The position numbers were made by a program, and so were the translations under genes. From assembly GCA_035720945.1 (NCBI GenBank), contig DASTNK010000106.1:1-34631 (forward strand): a stretch of 34,631 nt of DNA, read 5' to 3'. The DNA comes from SCQX01 sp035720945. GTDB taxonomy: Bacteria > Pseudomonadota > Gammaproteobacteria > Burkholderiales > Burkholderiaceae_B. Positions 16,300 to 25,592 of the stretch are shown here, in pieces. Below the pieces are notes generated by a model, which saw nothing but the letters and a program-made list of their open reading frames with translations, was not told the origin of the DNA and made no database searches. Position 1 is the stretch's first letter; every line of letters starts with the position of its first letter.

Positions 16300-16307
16300 A
16301 TTATAAT
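16300..16307. promoter_or_regulatory. Palindromic shared -10 element between argA and hrpA
   Basis: ATTATAAT is its own reverse complement, so it contains TATAAT on the plus strand (16302-16307) and on the minus strand (complement of 16300-16305). It would serve argA leftward and hrpA rightward. Both -35 regions are weak. Rightward, TTGGTC at 16281-16286 is 15 bp away. Leftward, no good hexamer is at standard spacing. Confidence 0.5.
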
Positions 16308-16334
16308 TACCCTTGACCATCCCCATGTGAATTT

Positions 16335-19300
16335 ATGCAAGAGCCCGCCGGACTGTCGGATAACGTACACACTCGCCCCGGTGCCGCGCAACCAGTGGTT
16401 CGGCGGCCGCCCCTCCATATCGACTACCCGGAGGACCTGCCGGTCAGCGCCCGGCGCGACGAGATCGCGCGGGCGATCCGGGAAAACCAGGTCGTCATCG
16501 TGTGTGGTGAAACCGGGTCGGGCAAGACCACCCAGATTCCGAAAATCTGCCTCGAACTCGGCCGTGGCGCCGAGCGCATGATTGGCCACACGCAGCCTCG
16601 TCGCCTGGCCGCCACTTCGGTGGCACGGCGGCTCGCCGAGGAATTGAAGACGGGCCTGGGCGACTGGGTCGGCTACCAGATCCGCTTCAATGACCGTAGT
16701 GGCCCGGGCACGGCCGTCAAGCTCATGACCGACGGCATTCTTCTAGCCGAGACGCAGCGGGATCCTCTGCTGCGCCGCTACGACACGCTGATCATCGACG
16801 AGGCGCACGAACGCAGCCTGAACATTGATTTTCTGCTGGGCTTCCTGTTGCGCCTGTTGCCCCGGCGGCCGGATCTGAAGCTCATCATCACCTCTGCCAC
16901 CATCGACGCCGAGCGTTTTGCGCAGCACTACTCCATAAACGGACGACCGGCGCCCGTCATCGAAGTGTCCGGCCGGTTGTATCCGGTGGAAATGCGCTAT
17001 CGCGCCGTTCAGGACGATGGCCGGAAGGGGGCGGGCAACGACGCAGCCTCCGGCGACGAGGAACGCGACCTGATTGACGCCGTCGTGGATGGGGTCGCGG
17101 AATGCGCGGCGCTGGGGGCCGGTGACGTGCTGGTCTTTCTGCCGGGCGAGCGCGAGATCCGCGAGGCCGCCGAGGCGTTGCGTAAAAGCCACCCGATCGG
17201 CGCCGAGATATTGCCGCTTTACGCCCGTCTGTCGCAGGCCGAGCAGGAGCGCATCTTCCACCCGAGCGGCAACGCGCGGCGCATCGTGCTGGCCACCAAT
17301 GTCGCCGAAACGTCGCTCACCGTCCCCGGCATTCGGTATGTGGTGGATACCGGGCTCGCCCGCGTCAAGCGCTATTCGTGGCGCAACAAGGTCGAACAAC
17401 TGCGCATCGAGTCCATCAGCCAGGCCTCGGCCAATCAGCGGGCGGGTCGCTGCGGGCGTATCGGACCAGGGATGTGCCTCCGTCTCTATGACGAGGCCGA
17501 TTTCGCGGGGCGTGCGCGCTTCACCGATCCCGAAGTGCTGCGATCTTCGCTGGCGTCCGTCATTCTGCGCATGAAGGCGTTGGGCCTGGACGATATCGAG
17601 TCGTTTCCTTTCGTCGACCCGCCTTCCGGTCGGGCCATCGCCGATGGTTACCATTTGTTGCAGGAGTTGGGCGCGCTGGACGACGCGAACCGGTTGACCG
17701 ACACAGGGCGGGTGCTGTCCCGCTTGCCCGTCGATCCGCGCCTGGGTCGCATGATTCTCGCCGGCCGTGAGTGGCAGTGTCTCGATGAGGTGCTGATCAT
17801 CGCCTCGGCGTTATCGGTGCAGGATCCACGTGATCGCCCCATGACTCAGAGAGAGGCGGCCGAGACGGCCCACGCGAAGTTCAGGGACGAAAAATCGGAG
17901 TTCCTGTCTTTCGTCAAATTGTGGCGCTGGTACGGTGAGCAAGTGGCGCACAAGGCGTCGCAGCGTAAATTGGTGGCCCTGTTGCGGCAAAACTTCTTGT
18001 CACCGCTGCGTTTACGCGAATGGCACGATGTGCATGGCCAATTGTCCAGTCTGGTTGGCGAACAAGGCTGGCGTATCAATGCCTCGCCCGCCACGTATGA
18101 GCAAGCGCACATGGCGTTGCTCGCGGGGCTGTTGGGCAACATCGGTCTCAAGAGTGAGGAGGGTGCGGGCTACCTTGGGGCGCGGGGCATCCGGTTCCTC
18201 ATCCATCCCGGTTCCCCCTTGCAGAAGAAGGCGGGGCGCTGGCTGCTGGCCGGTGAACTGGTTGAAACCAGCCGCCTCTATGCGCGATGCGTGGCTCGCA
18301 TCGATCCTGTGTGGGTGGAACGCGCCGCCGGGAATTTGCTGCAGCGTTCATGGTCCGACCCCCGCTGGGACAGGAAGGCGGGCCAGGTCGTCGCCAATGA
18401 GCGGGCCACGCTATACGGGTTGCCGATCTACGCCGGCCGCCGGGTGCACTACGGCCGGGTCGATCCTGTCCGGGCCCGTGAGGTGTTCATCCGCGACGCG
18501 CTTGTCACCGGCGATATCGAGACCTCGCTACCTTTTGTCGTGCAGAATCGCAAGCTCATCGCGGCCATCGAGAAACTCGAGCATCGGGCGCGCCGACCGG
18601 ACATCCTGGTTGACGACTCGCTCATTCAGGCCTTCTATGACAGGCAGATTCCCGCGGACATCTTCCAGACGGCCTCGCTCGAAAAATGGGCGAGGCGACT
18701 GGGCGACGACCAGGCCCGGGCGCTTCTGCTGACGCGGGACGATCTCATGCGCCACGAGGCGGCGGGTCTGACCACCGACGTGTTTCCCAAGATGATGCGA
18801 TGGCATGGCGTGGAGATGGCGCTGGACTATCACTTCGAGCCGGGATCCCTGCGCGATGGCGTGACGCTCACCGTTCCCCTGTTCGCACTCAACACCGTCG
18901 ATGAGCCGCGCAGTGAATGGCTGGTGCCGGGCATGCTCAAGGAGAAGGTTCTCCTGCTTCTGAAGTCGTTGCCGCAGAAGCTGCGGCGGCATTGTGTGCC
19001 GTTGCCCGATTACGCCGCCGCGTTCCATGAACGCTGGTTCGAACGCGCGGCCGACCCCGGGTTGGGTTTGTTCGATGCGCTTGCCCAGGACATCTGGGAG
19101 CATTGCAAGGTGCGCGTGGCGCGCACCGATTTCAAGATGGAAGCCCTGCCACCGCACCTGCTCATGAATTTCCGGGTCGTGGACGAGCACGGTCGGATGC
19201 TGTCGGCGGGGCGCAATCTAGACCAGCTCAAGGCCGAGCATGCGCGGGAGGCCCAGGCGTCGTTTCAGAAAGTGGCGGCCACCGATGCCGACGTGGTGCG

Positions 19301-20168
19301 TGTGCTGGATCACGAGCATCTGACTGGCTGGACGTTTGGCGCACTGCCGGAGATCATGGAGATCCGGCGTGGCGGGCAGTCGCTGGTGGGCTATCCCGCC
19401 CTGGTCGACCGGGGCGCGGATTGCGATCTCGATGTTTTCGACGATCCCTCCGAAGCGCGCCGCATGCATCGTGCGGGCCTGCTGCGCCTGTTCCGGCTGG
19501 CCCTGCGCGAACAACTAAGGTTTCAAGAGAAGAACCTGGGTGATCTGACGCGCCTCGGCATGTTGTACATGGGCCTGGGAAGCCAGGACGAGCTGAGGGA
19601 TCAGATCATCGAATGCAGCCTGGCCCAGGCGTGCCTGGCCGACCCCTGGCCCGTCGACGCGGAGACGTTCAACCAACGGTGCGCGGAGGGCAAGACCCGG
19701 TTCGGTCTGGTGGCCCAGGAAGTGGCGCGCCTGGCGGGTGACGTCCTGACCGAGTGGTCGGCCTTGCAAAAGAAGTTGCCCCAGGCTCGGCCCTGGAAGG
19801 CGAGTCACGCCGATTTGCTGGCTCAAACTGATGCCTTGATGGCCCGGATGTTCATCCGGGATACGCCTTATGACCAGTTGAAACAATTCCCACGCTATAT
19901 GAAGGCGGCTCGTCTGCGCGTGGACAAACTCAAGGCCGATGCGCAACGTGACAGCCGTCTGATGGCGGACATGTCGGGGCTCGTGGCCCAATACCAGCGC
20001 GCGCGTTCCGCCCTGAAAGGGGCCCCCGATGCGCGCCTGGACGAGTTCCGCTGGCTGCTGGAGGAATTGCGGGTCGCGTTGTTCGCTCAGGAATTGCGCA
20101 CACCCATGCCGGTGTCGGTCAAACGCCTGCAGAAAGCGTGGGCCGGCCTGGGTACAATCGCAGCATGA
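16335..20168 (+). CDS. hrpA: DEAH-box ATP-dependent RNA helicase HrpA
   Basis: HrpA is a very large DEAH/RHA-family RNA helicase linked in bacteria to mRNA processing and rescue of collided ribosomes. The product is 1277 residues, close to the roughly 1300 of the E. coli protein. Helicase motifs are in order: Walker A GETGSGKT (58-65), DEAH (155-158), SAT (187-189), then ATNVAETSLTVPGI and QRAGRCGRIGPG of the second RecA domain. The HA2/OB regions and the long HrpA-specific C-terminal domain follow. The start at 16335 has no clear Shine-Dalgarno. The stop overlaps the dnaE start in an ATGA (20165-20168). Confidence 0.95.
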   Translation: MQEPAGLSDNVHTRPGAAQPVVRRPPLHIDYPEDLPVSARRDEIARAIRENQVVIVCGETGSGKTTQIPKICLELGRGAERMIGHTQPRRLAATSVARRLAEELKTGLGDWVGYQIRFNDRSGPGTAVKLMTDGILLAETQRDPLLRRYDTLIIDEAHERSLNIDFLLGFLLRLLPRRPDLKLIITSATIDAERFAQHYSINGRPAPVIEVSGRLYPVEMRYRAVQDDGRKGAGNDAASGDEERDLIDAVVDGVAECAALGAGDVLVFLPGEREIREAAEALRKSHPIGAEILPLYARLSQAEQERIFHPSGNARRIVLATNVAETSLTVPGIRYVVDTGLARVKRYSWRNKVEQLRIESISQASANQRAGRCGRIGPGMCLRLYDEADFAGRARFTDPEVLRSSLASVILRMKALGLDDIESFPFVDPPSGRAIADGYHLLQELGALDDANRLTDTGRVLSRLPVDPRLGRMILAGREWQCLDEVLIIASALSVQDPRDRPMTQREAAETAHAKFRDEKSEFLSFVKLWRWYGEQVAHKASQRKLVALLRQNFLSPLRLREWHDVHGQLSSLVGEQGWRINASPATYEQAHMALLAGLLGNIGLKSEEGAGYLGARGIRFLIHPGSPLQKKAGRWLLAGELVETSRLYARCVARIDPVWVERAAGNLLQRSWSDPRWDRKAGQVVANERATLYGLPIYAGRRVHYGRVDPVRAREVFIRDALVTGDIETSLPFVVQNRKLIAAIEKLEHRARRPDILVDDSLIQAFYDRQIPADIFQTASLEKWARRLGDDQARALLLTRDDLMRHEAAGLTTDVFPKMMRWHGVEMALDYHFEPGSLRDGVTLTVPLFALNTVDEPRSEWLVPGMLKEKVLLLLKSLPQKLRRHCVPLPDYAAAFHERWFERAADPGLGLFDALAQDIWEHCKVRVARTDFKMEALPPHLLMNFRVVDEHGRMLSAGRNLDQLKAEHAREAQASFQKVAATDADVVRVLDHEHLTGWTFGALPEIMEIRRGGQSLVGYPALVDRGADCDLDVFDDPSEARRMHRAGLLRLFRLALREQLRFQEKNLGDLTRLGMLYMGLGSQDELRDQIIECSLAQACLADPWPVDAETFNQRCAEGKTRFGLVAQEVARLAGDVLTEWSALQKKLPQARPWKASHADLLAQTDALMARMFIRDTPYDQLKQFPRYMKAARLRVDKLKADAQRDSRLMADMSGLVAQYQRARSALKGAPDARLDEFRWLLEELRVALFAQELRTPMPVSVKRLQKAWAGLGTIAA

Positions 20169-23100
20169 CAGATACGAGCCCCGCCTCTCCTTTCGTGCAT
20201 CTGCGCGTCCACTCGGAATTCTCCGTGGTCGACGGTATCGTGCGCATTCCTGAATTGGTTTCCCGGACGGTGGAGTTCGGCCAGCCGGCCGTCGCGCTGA
20301 CGGATCTCTCCAACGTCTTCGGGCTGGTCAAGCTTTACAAGGCGGCTCGCAAAGCGGGTGTGAAACCCATCGCGGGCTGTGACGTCTATGTGCAGAACGA
20401 TGCCGACCGCGACAAGCCGTTCCGCTTGTTGTTGCTGGCCATCGATCGCAATGGGTACCTCGAATTGTGCCGGTTGCTCACCCAGGCCTGGCTGGACAAC
20501 CAGTATCGTGGTCGGGCCGAAGTGCGCCGCGAATGGTTCAAGGAAGTCGACGGTTTGATTGCCCTGTCGGGCGCGCGCGCGGGCGATGTCGGCCATGCGC
20601 TCGAGGCCGGTCGGGCAGCGGAGGCCCGCTCGCTGGCGCAGGCATGGGCCAGGTTGTTCCCGAACCGCTATTATGTTGAATTGCAGCGCGCCGGAATGGA
20701 TGGCGACGAGACCTATGTGCAGGCGGCTGTGCGGCTGGCGGCCAGCCTGGATCTGCCGGTGGTCGCGACGCACCCGGTCCAGTTCCTCGATCGGACCGAT
20801 TTCCGTGCGCACGAGGCGCGTGTCTGCATCGCCGAAGGCGAGCAACTGGCCAATCCCAAGCGTACCCGGCGGTTCACGACTGAACAATATTTCACCAGTT
20901 CGTCCGACATGGCGGAACGGTTCGCCGACATTCCCTCGGCGCTGGCCAATACTGTGGAAATCGCGCGCCGCTGCTCCCTGACGCTCGATCTCGGTACCCC
21001 GCGCCTGCCAAACTTCCCGACACCCGAGGGCATCTCCCTCGATGATTATATGGTGGGGTTGGCCGAGGAGGGGCTTGAAAAGCGCATGGTGCAGTTGTTC
21101 CCCGATGAAGCCGTGCGTCGTGAAAAATACCCGGCTTATCGCGAGCGTCTCGAGCTGGAATGCAAGACCATCACCGGCATGGGTTTCCCGGGCTACTTCC
21201 TCATCGTCGCCGACTTCATCAATTGGGGAAAGAATAACGGAGTTCCCGTCGGTCCGGGCCGTGGGTCGGGCGCGGGGTCGCTGGTCGCGTTCTCATTGGG
21301 CATCACGGACCTCGATCCCATTCGCTACGATCTGCTGTTCGAGCGGTTTCTGAATCCCGAGCGGGTCTCCATGCCCGACTTCGACGTCGATTTCTGCCAG
21401 GACAATCGGGAACGAGTGATTGACTACGTCAAGCATAAGTACGGGCGCGACGCGGTCAGCCAGATCGCCACATTCGGCACGCTGGGCGCCAAGGCCGTCG
21501 TGCGCGACGTCGGGCGTGTGCTGGAAATGCCGTATTCCGTGTGCGACGGCCTGTCCAAGCTCATCCCCTTCAGCCCCACCGATCCCTGGACCCTGGATCG
21601 CGCGCTGTCCGACGAGCCGGCCTTCAAGGAGCGCTACGACCAGGACGAAGAAGTGCACGCCCTGGTCGATCTGGCGCGGCCCCTGGAAGGCCTGACGCGC
21701 AACATCGGCATGCACGCGGGCGGGGTGTTGATCGCCCCTGGGAAACTCACGGATTTCTGCCCCCTGTACTGCCAGGGCATGGACGGCAGCGCAGTGTCGC
21801 AATTCGACAAGGACGACGTCGAGGCGGTGGGGTTGGTCAAGTTCGACTTCCTGGGGTTGCGCAACCTGACCATTCTGGACTGGGCGGTGCGCTATGTGCG
21901 CGCCTTCAATCCCGACATGCGCGATTTCGATCTCATGTCGCTGCCGCTGGATGACGCGGGCACCTACAAGCTGTTGAGCGACGGCAACACCACCGCGGTG
22001 TTCCAGCTTGAGTCGCGTGGCATGAAAGAACTGCTGGGACGTCTGCGGCCGAACACTTTCGAAGATATCATCGCCATGCTGGCGCTGTATCGCCCTGGGC
22101 CGCTGGAGTCCGGCATGGTGATCGATTTCGTCGATCGCAAACATGGTCGCGCCGCCGTCGACTATTTCCATCCCGACCTTGAATCCGTCCTGAAGAGCAC
22201 GTATGGTGTGATCGTGTACCAGGAACAGGTGATGCTGATTTCCCAGATTATCGGCGGCTACAGTCTGGGTGGTGCCGATCTTCTGCGTCGTGCCATGGGC
22301 AAGAAAAAGGCCGAGGAAATGGCCAAGCACCGCGCCATTTTTGAAGAAGGCGCGGTCAAGAAAGGGTATGACGCCGATCTGGCGGTGAAGCTGTTCGACC
22401 TGATGGAGAAATTCGCGGGCTACGGTTTCAACAAGAGCCACTCGGCCGCGTATGCCCTGATCGCCTATCAAACGGCCTGGCTCAAGGCCTACCATCCGGC
22501 CGAATTCCTCGCGGCGACGATCTCGTCCGATCTCGACGACACCGACAAGGTCCAGGTGTTCTGGAAAGACGCGCTGGCCAACGGTGTGGCCGTTTTGCCG
22601 CCCGACGTGAACGCGTCCAACTACCGGTTCGAGCCGGTCGCCGACGCGCACACTGAACAGGGTCTGCCACCGCGCACCATGCGCTATGGTCTGGGGGCTG
22701 TCAAAGGCACGGGCCAGGGCGCGGTCGAGGAAATCATCCGCGCACGTGGCGAGGGTGGGCCGTTCACCGGCCTGTTCGATTTCTGCCGCCGTGTCGACCG
22801 CCACACAGTGAACCGTCGCACCATCGAGGCCTTGATCCGGGCCGGTGCCTTCGACAACATCGAAGACAATCGCGCGGCGCTGCTCGAAGCCGTCGGCAGC
22901 GCCATCGAAGCGGCCGAACAAGCCGAGCGTAGTGCGAACCAGGTGTCGTTGTTCGCTGATGACGCGGGCGACATCGTCGCGGACGAGCTGGCGAGCGTCA
23001 CGCCTTGGGACCTGCAGACGCGTCTGACGCAGGAGAAGTCCGCGCTCGGATTTTTCTTCAGCGGCCATCTTTTCGATGCCTGGCGCGATGAGGTGCGTCG

Positions 23101-23653
23101 CTTCGCACCGAAGCCGCTATCTCGTCTGACGCCCGGGCGCGGCCTGCAGTGGTTCGCTGGCGTGCTGGCCGCCGTGCGGGTCAAGATGACGCGGCGCGGC
23201 AAGATGCTGTATGCCACCCTGGACGATGGCTCGGCCCAGGTCGAGGTGGCGATCTTCAACGAACTCTACGAACAGCATCGCGCACGTCTCAGGGAAGACC
23301 GGCTCATCATTGTCCAGGGAAAAGTCAGCACCGACGATTTCAGCGGTGGGTTGCGCGTCTCCGCCGAGGCGGTCTTCGACTTGCAGCTTGCGCGTGAAGC
23401 GCGTGCCCGGTCGCTGCGCATTCCACTGAATGGCAACGCCGACGCCGCGCGCCTGCGCAAGCTGCTCAATCCGTATCGGGCCGAGCCCGAGAACGGCGTG
23501 CCAGGCGTGCCGGTCGAGATTGTCGTGCATCGCGGCGGATTCCGCTGTGCGGTGCGGCTGAGCGACGATTGGCGTGTGCGCATGGCCGATGCCATGCTTG
23601 ATCAACTGAACGGGTGGACCGCGCCCGATGAGGTGGAGATCACCTATTCATGA
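20165..23653 (+). CDS. dnaE: DNA polymerase III alpha subunit
   Basis: DnaE is the catalytic subunit of the replicative polymerase. The 1162-residue protein has the PHP domain (HLRVHSEFSVVDG near the start), the C-family polymerase core with catalytic aspartates in PDFDVDF (D405, D407) and in VKFDFLG (D561), a clamp-binding motif QVSLF at 926-930, and an OB fold (VRVKMTRRGKMLYATLDDG) near residue 1004. I chose ATG 20165 in the ATGA shared with hrpA. A TACAAT at 20153-20158 ends 6 bp before this ATG and could start a nearly leaderless transcript. The stop overlaps a glycosyltransferase start (ATGA, 23650-23653), an unusual partner for dnaE. Confidence 0.97.
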   Translation: MTDTSPASPFVHLRVHSEFSVVDGIVRIPELVSRTVEFGQPAVALTDLSNVFGLVKLYKAARKAGVKPIAGCDVYVQNDADRDKPFRLLLLAIDRNGYLELCRLLTQAWLDNQYRGRAEVRREWFKEVDGLIALSGARAGDVGHALEAGRAAEARSLAQAWARLFPNRYYVELQRAGMDGDETYVQAAVRLAASLDLPVVATHPVQFLDRTDFRAHEARVCIAEGEQLANPKRTRRFTTEQYFTSSSDMAERFADIPSALANTVEIARRCSLTLDLGTPRLPNFPTPEGISLDDYMVGLAEEGLEKRMVQLFPDEAVRREKYPAYRERLELECKTITGMGFPGYFLIVADFINWGKNNGVPVGPGRGSGAGSLVAFSLGITDLDPIRYDLLFERFLNPERVSMPDFDVDFCQDNRERVIDYVKHKYGRDAVSQIATFGTLGAKAVVRDVGRVLEMPYSVCDGLSKLIPFSPTDPWTLDRALSDEPAFKERYDQDEEVHALVDLARPLEGLTRNIGMHAGGVLIAPGKLTDFCPLYCQGMDGSAVSQFDKDDVEAVGLVKFDFLGLRNLTILDWAVRYVRAFNPDMRDFDLMSLPLDDAGTYKLLSDGNTTAVFQLESRGMKELLGRLRPNTFEDIIAMLALYRPGPLESGMVIDFVDRKHGRAAVDYFHPDLESVLKSTYGVIVYQEQVMLISQIIGGYSLGGADLLRRAMGKKKAEEMAKHRAIFEEGAVKKGYDADLAVKLFDLMEKFAGYGFNKSHSAAYALIAYQTAWLKAYHPAEFLAATISSDLDDTDKVQVFWKDALANGVAVLPPDVNASNYRFEPVADAHTEQGLPPRTMRYGLGAVKGTGQGAVEEIIRARGEGGPFTGLFDFCRRVDRHTVNRRTIEALIRAGAFDNIEDNRAALLEAVGSAIEAAEQAERSANQVSLFADDAGDIVADELASVTPWDLQTRLTQEKSALGFFFSGHLFDAWRDEVRRFAPKPLSRLTPGRGLQWFAGVLAAVRVKMTRRGKMLYATLDDGSAQVEVAIFNELYEQHRARLREDRLIIVQGKVSTDDFSGGLRVSAEAVFDLQLAREARARSLRIPLNGNADAARLRKLLNPYRAEPENGVPGVPVEIVVHRGGFRCAVRLSDDWRVRMADAMLDQLNGWTAPDEVEITYS

Positions 23654-24750
23654 GGCCGCTGCGGGTTCTCCACTCCGAGGCCGCGACCAGTTTCGGCGGC
23701 CAGGAGCATCGCATCTACAAGGAAATGCTGGCTATGCGTGAGCGCGGCCACCACCTTGAACTGGTCTGCCAACCGGATGCCCTACTGGTCGAGCGCGTGC
23801 GCGCCGAGGGGTTCACTGTGCACACCACCCCTATGAACGGCCATGTGAACTTCATCAAGAGCGTGGCGAAGATCCGGCGCGTATTGAGGAAAAGCCGATT
23901 CGATGTGCTCAACACCCACAGTCGGCGCGACACTTTGATCGCCGGGGTGGCCGGGCGCCTCGCGGGCACACCGCTCATCGTCAGGACCCGCCATCTCGCC
24001 ATCAAGGCGGGGTCGTTGTTGTCCTACACCTGGATTCCGCACCGGGTGACCACTGTCAGCGACTATGTCCGGATCAATCTCATCAAGGCCGGCGTACCGC
24101 CAGGGCGCATCGCGACGGTGTACTCGCCGATCGAGCTTCCGCCCCCGGTCGAGCACTCGACCCTGCGTGATGAATTGGGCCTGGCGGTCGATGACGTGGT
24201 GGTGGGGTGCGTTGCGGTGATGCGCGAAAAGAAGGGGCACATGGCGCTGCTGGAGGCTATCGAACCGCTGTTCAATGCCAGACCGGCCTTGCATCTGGTG
24301 CTGGTCGGGTCAGGCTCGCCTGTGTTCGAACGCGTCCAGGCGTATGTGAAGGAACATGGGCTGGCGCGACGGGTCCATCTCCTGGGAACCCGGCGCGATG
24401 TTCCGAATCTGTTGGCGGGGTGTGATTTGTTCGCGCTTGCCACAGAACAGGAGGCCTCCGGCACGGTGTTCGTCGAAGCGGCCGCGGCGGGGTTGCCTGT
24501 GATCGGCACGGATGTGGGTGGCGTCTCCGAGATGCTGCGCGAGGGCGAAACGGGGTGGCTGGTGCCGGTGGGCGACACGCAGGCTCTGCGGGCCGCGTTG
24601 GAGCGGCTTGTCGATGATCGGGCACTGCGCAAGCGCATGGGTGAAGCCGGGCGCAGGCTGTTCCGCGACGAGGGGAAGTTCAGCCTTGAAACGCTCGCCC
24701 AGAACACAGAGCGTTGCTATGTCGAATGGTTGCGTGAGAGGCGGGCATGA
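23650..24750 (+). CDS. Family 4 glycosyltransferase, probable LPS core
   Basis: The product (366 residues) is a GT-B glycosyltransferase of family GT4 that would use a nucleotide-sugar donor at the inner membrane face. The N-terminal acceptor domain begins RVLHSEAATSFGGQEHRI. The C-terminal donor domain holds the E-x7-E motif (E268 and E276, in EASGTVFVEAAAAGLPVI), followed by GTDVGGVSEML. It starts in the ATGA shared with dnaE and ends in an ATGA shared with a deacetylase. The next genes are a deacetylase and a WaaE-type GT2, so it most likely adds an (amino) sugar to the LPS core. The transferred sugar cannot be read from sequence. Confidence 0.9.
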   Translation: MRPLRVLHSEAATSFGGQEHRIYKEMLAMRERGHHLELVCQPDALLVERVRAEGFTVHTTPMNGHVNFIKSVAKIRRVLRKSRFDVLNTHSRRDTLIAGVAGRLAGTPLIVRTRHLAIKAGSLLSYTWIPHRVTTVSDYVRINLIKAGVPPGRIATVYSPIELPPPVEHSTLRDELGLAVDDVVVGCVAVMREKKGHMALLEAIEPLFNARPALHLVLVGSGSPVFERVQAYVKEHGLARRVHLLGTRRDVPNLLAGCDLFALATEQEASGTVFVEAAAAGLPVIGTDVGGVSEMLREGETGWLVPVGDTQALRAALERLVDDRALRKRMGEAGRRLFRDEGKFSLETLAQNTERCYVEWLRERRA

Positions 24751-25592
24751 GCGCCCGCAACCGCACCGTGCCCGTCCTGATGTACCACCATATCTCACCG
24801 GTGGACGGCATGATCACGACGTCGCCCGTGAATTTCGAACTGCAGCTCGCCTGGCTGGCGCGTCACGGCTACCGGTCGATGTCCAGCGCGGAGTTCGCGG
24901 CGCACCTGGGCGGCCAGGCCGCGCCGCCGCGGTCGATACTGATCACATTCGATGATGGCTACCTGGACAACTGGGTCTATGCCTATCCGTTACTGAGGAA
25001 ATATGGCTTTTCCGCCATGATTTTCCTGATCACCTCATTGATCGGGGACGGGCCGGCCCGTCCCCATCTGGGCCAGGGCGGACTGCCCGAGACACCATCG
25101 CATCGTGATTGCGGGCAGCGCATCCAGGCAGGCGACGCGGATTCCGTCATGCTGCGTTGGAATGAAGTCCTTGCCATGCGTGATTCCGGGGTGGTCGAAT
25201 TCCACAGCCACACCCATACTCATACGCGCTGGGACAAAAGCCCCCGGGCCGCCGAGAAGAACCAGCTCATGACGCGGGAGCTGATGGATTCGCGCGCCAC
25301 CCTTGAAGCGAGGTTGGGCAGTGTTTCTGATCATTTCTGCTGGCCACAAGGCTATTTTGATGCCGACTACGTCGGCATCGCCCATCAGGCAGGGTTCCGC
25401 TATCTGTACACCACACGGGCGTTCGGCCAGAACCGTCCTGGCAGTGATCCCGCATCCATCCACCGCTTTGCCGTGCGCAACACGGGGGGGGCGTCATTGG
25501 GACGCCGTGTGCGCCTTGCCGCGAACCCGGTGCTGGGTCCGTTGTTCAATCGTTGGAAGCGATGGGCTCGGTCGCAAAGACGTGAATCATGA
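24747..25592 (+). CDS. Polysaccharide deacetylase (NodB homology), copy 1
   Basis: The product (281 residues) has the NodB-homology fold of carbohydrate esterase family 4, metal-dependent de-N-acetylases. PVLMYHHIS near the N-terminus and ITFDDGYLDN near residues 68-77 carry the catalytic aspartate and a metal-ligand aspartate. The histidine ligands lie in a repeated HxHxHxH run (H153, H155, H157, H159). No signal peptide is seen, so it probably acts in the cytoplasm on a lipid-linked intermediate. It lies between two glycosyltransferases with ATGA overlaps on both sides, which suggests it removes an N-acetyl group from a core amino sugar. A second deacetylase follows 2.8 kb later. Confidence 0.9.
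   Translation: MSARNRTVPVLMYHHISPVDGMITTSPVNFELQLAWLARHGYRSMSSAEFAAHLGGQAAPPRSILITFDDGYLDNWVYAYPLLRKYGFSAMIFLITSLIGDGPARPHLGQGGLPETPSHRDCGQRIQAGDADSVMLRWNEVLAMRDSGVVEFHSHTHTHTRWDKSPRAAEKNQLMTRELMDSRATLEARLGSVSDHFCWPQGYFDADYVGIAHQAGFRYLYTTRAFGQNRPGSDPASIHRFAVRNTGGASLGRRVRLAANPVLGPLFNRWKRWARSQRRES

Noticed and set aside
21293..23068. Long open frame (591 codons) antisense to dnaE
   Set aside because: GC-rich codon bias opens the opposite strand. The translation has no recognisable domain and dnaE is unambiguous on the plus strand.
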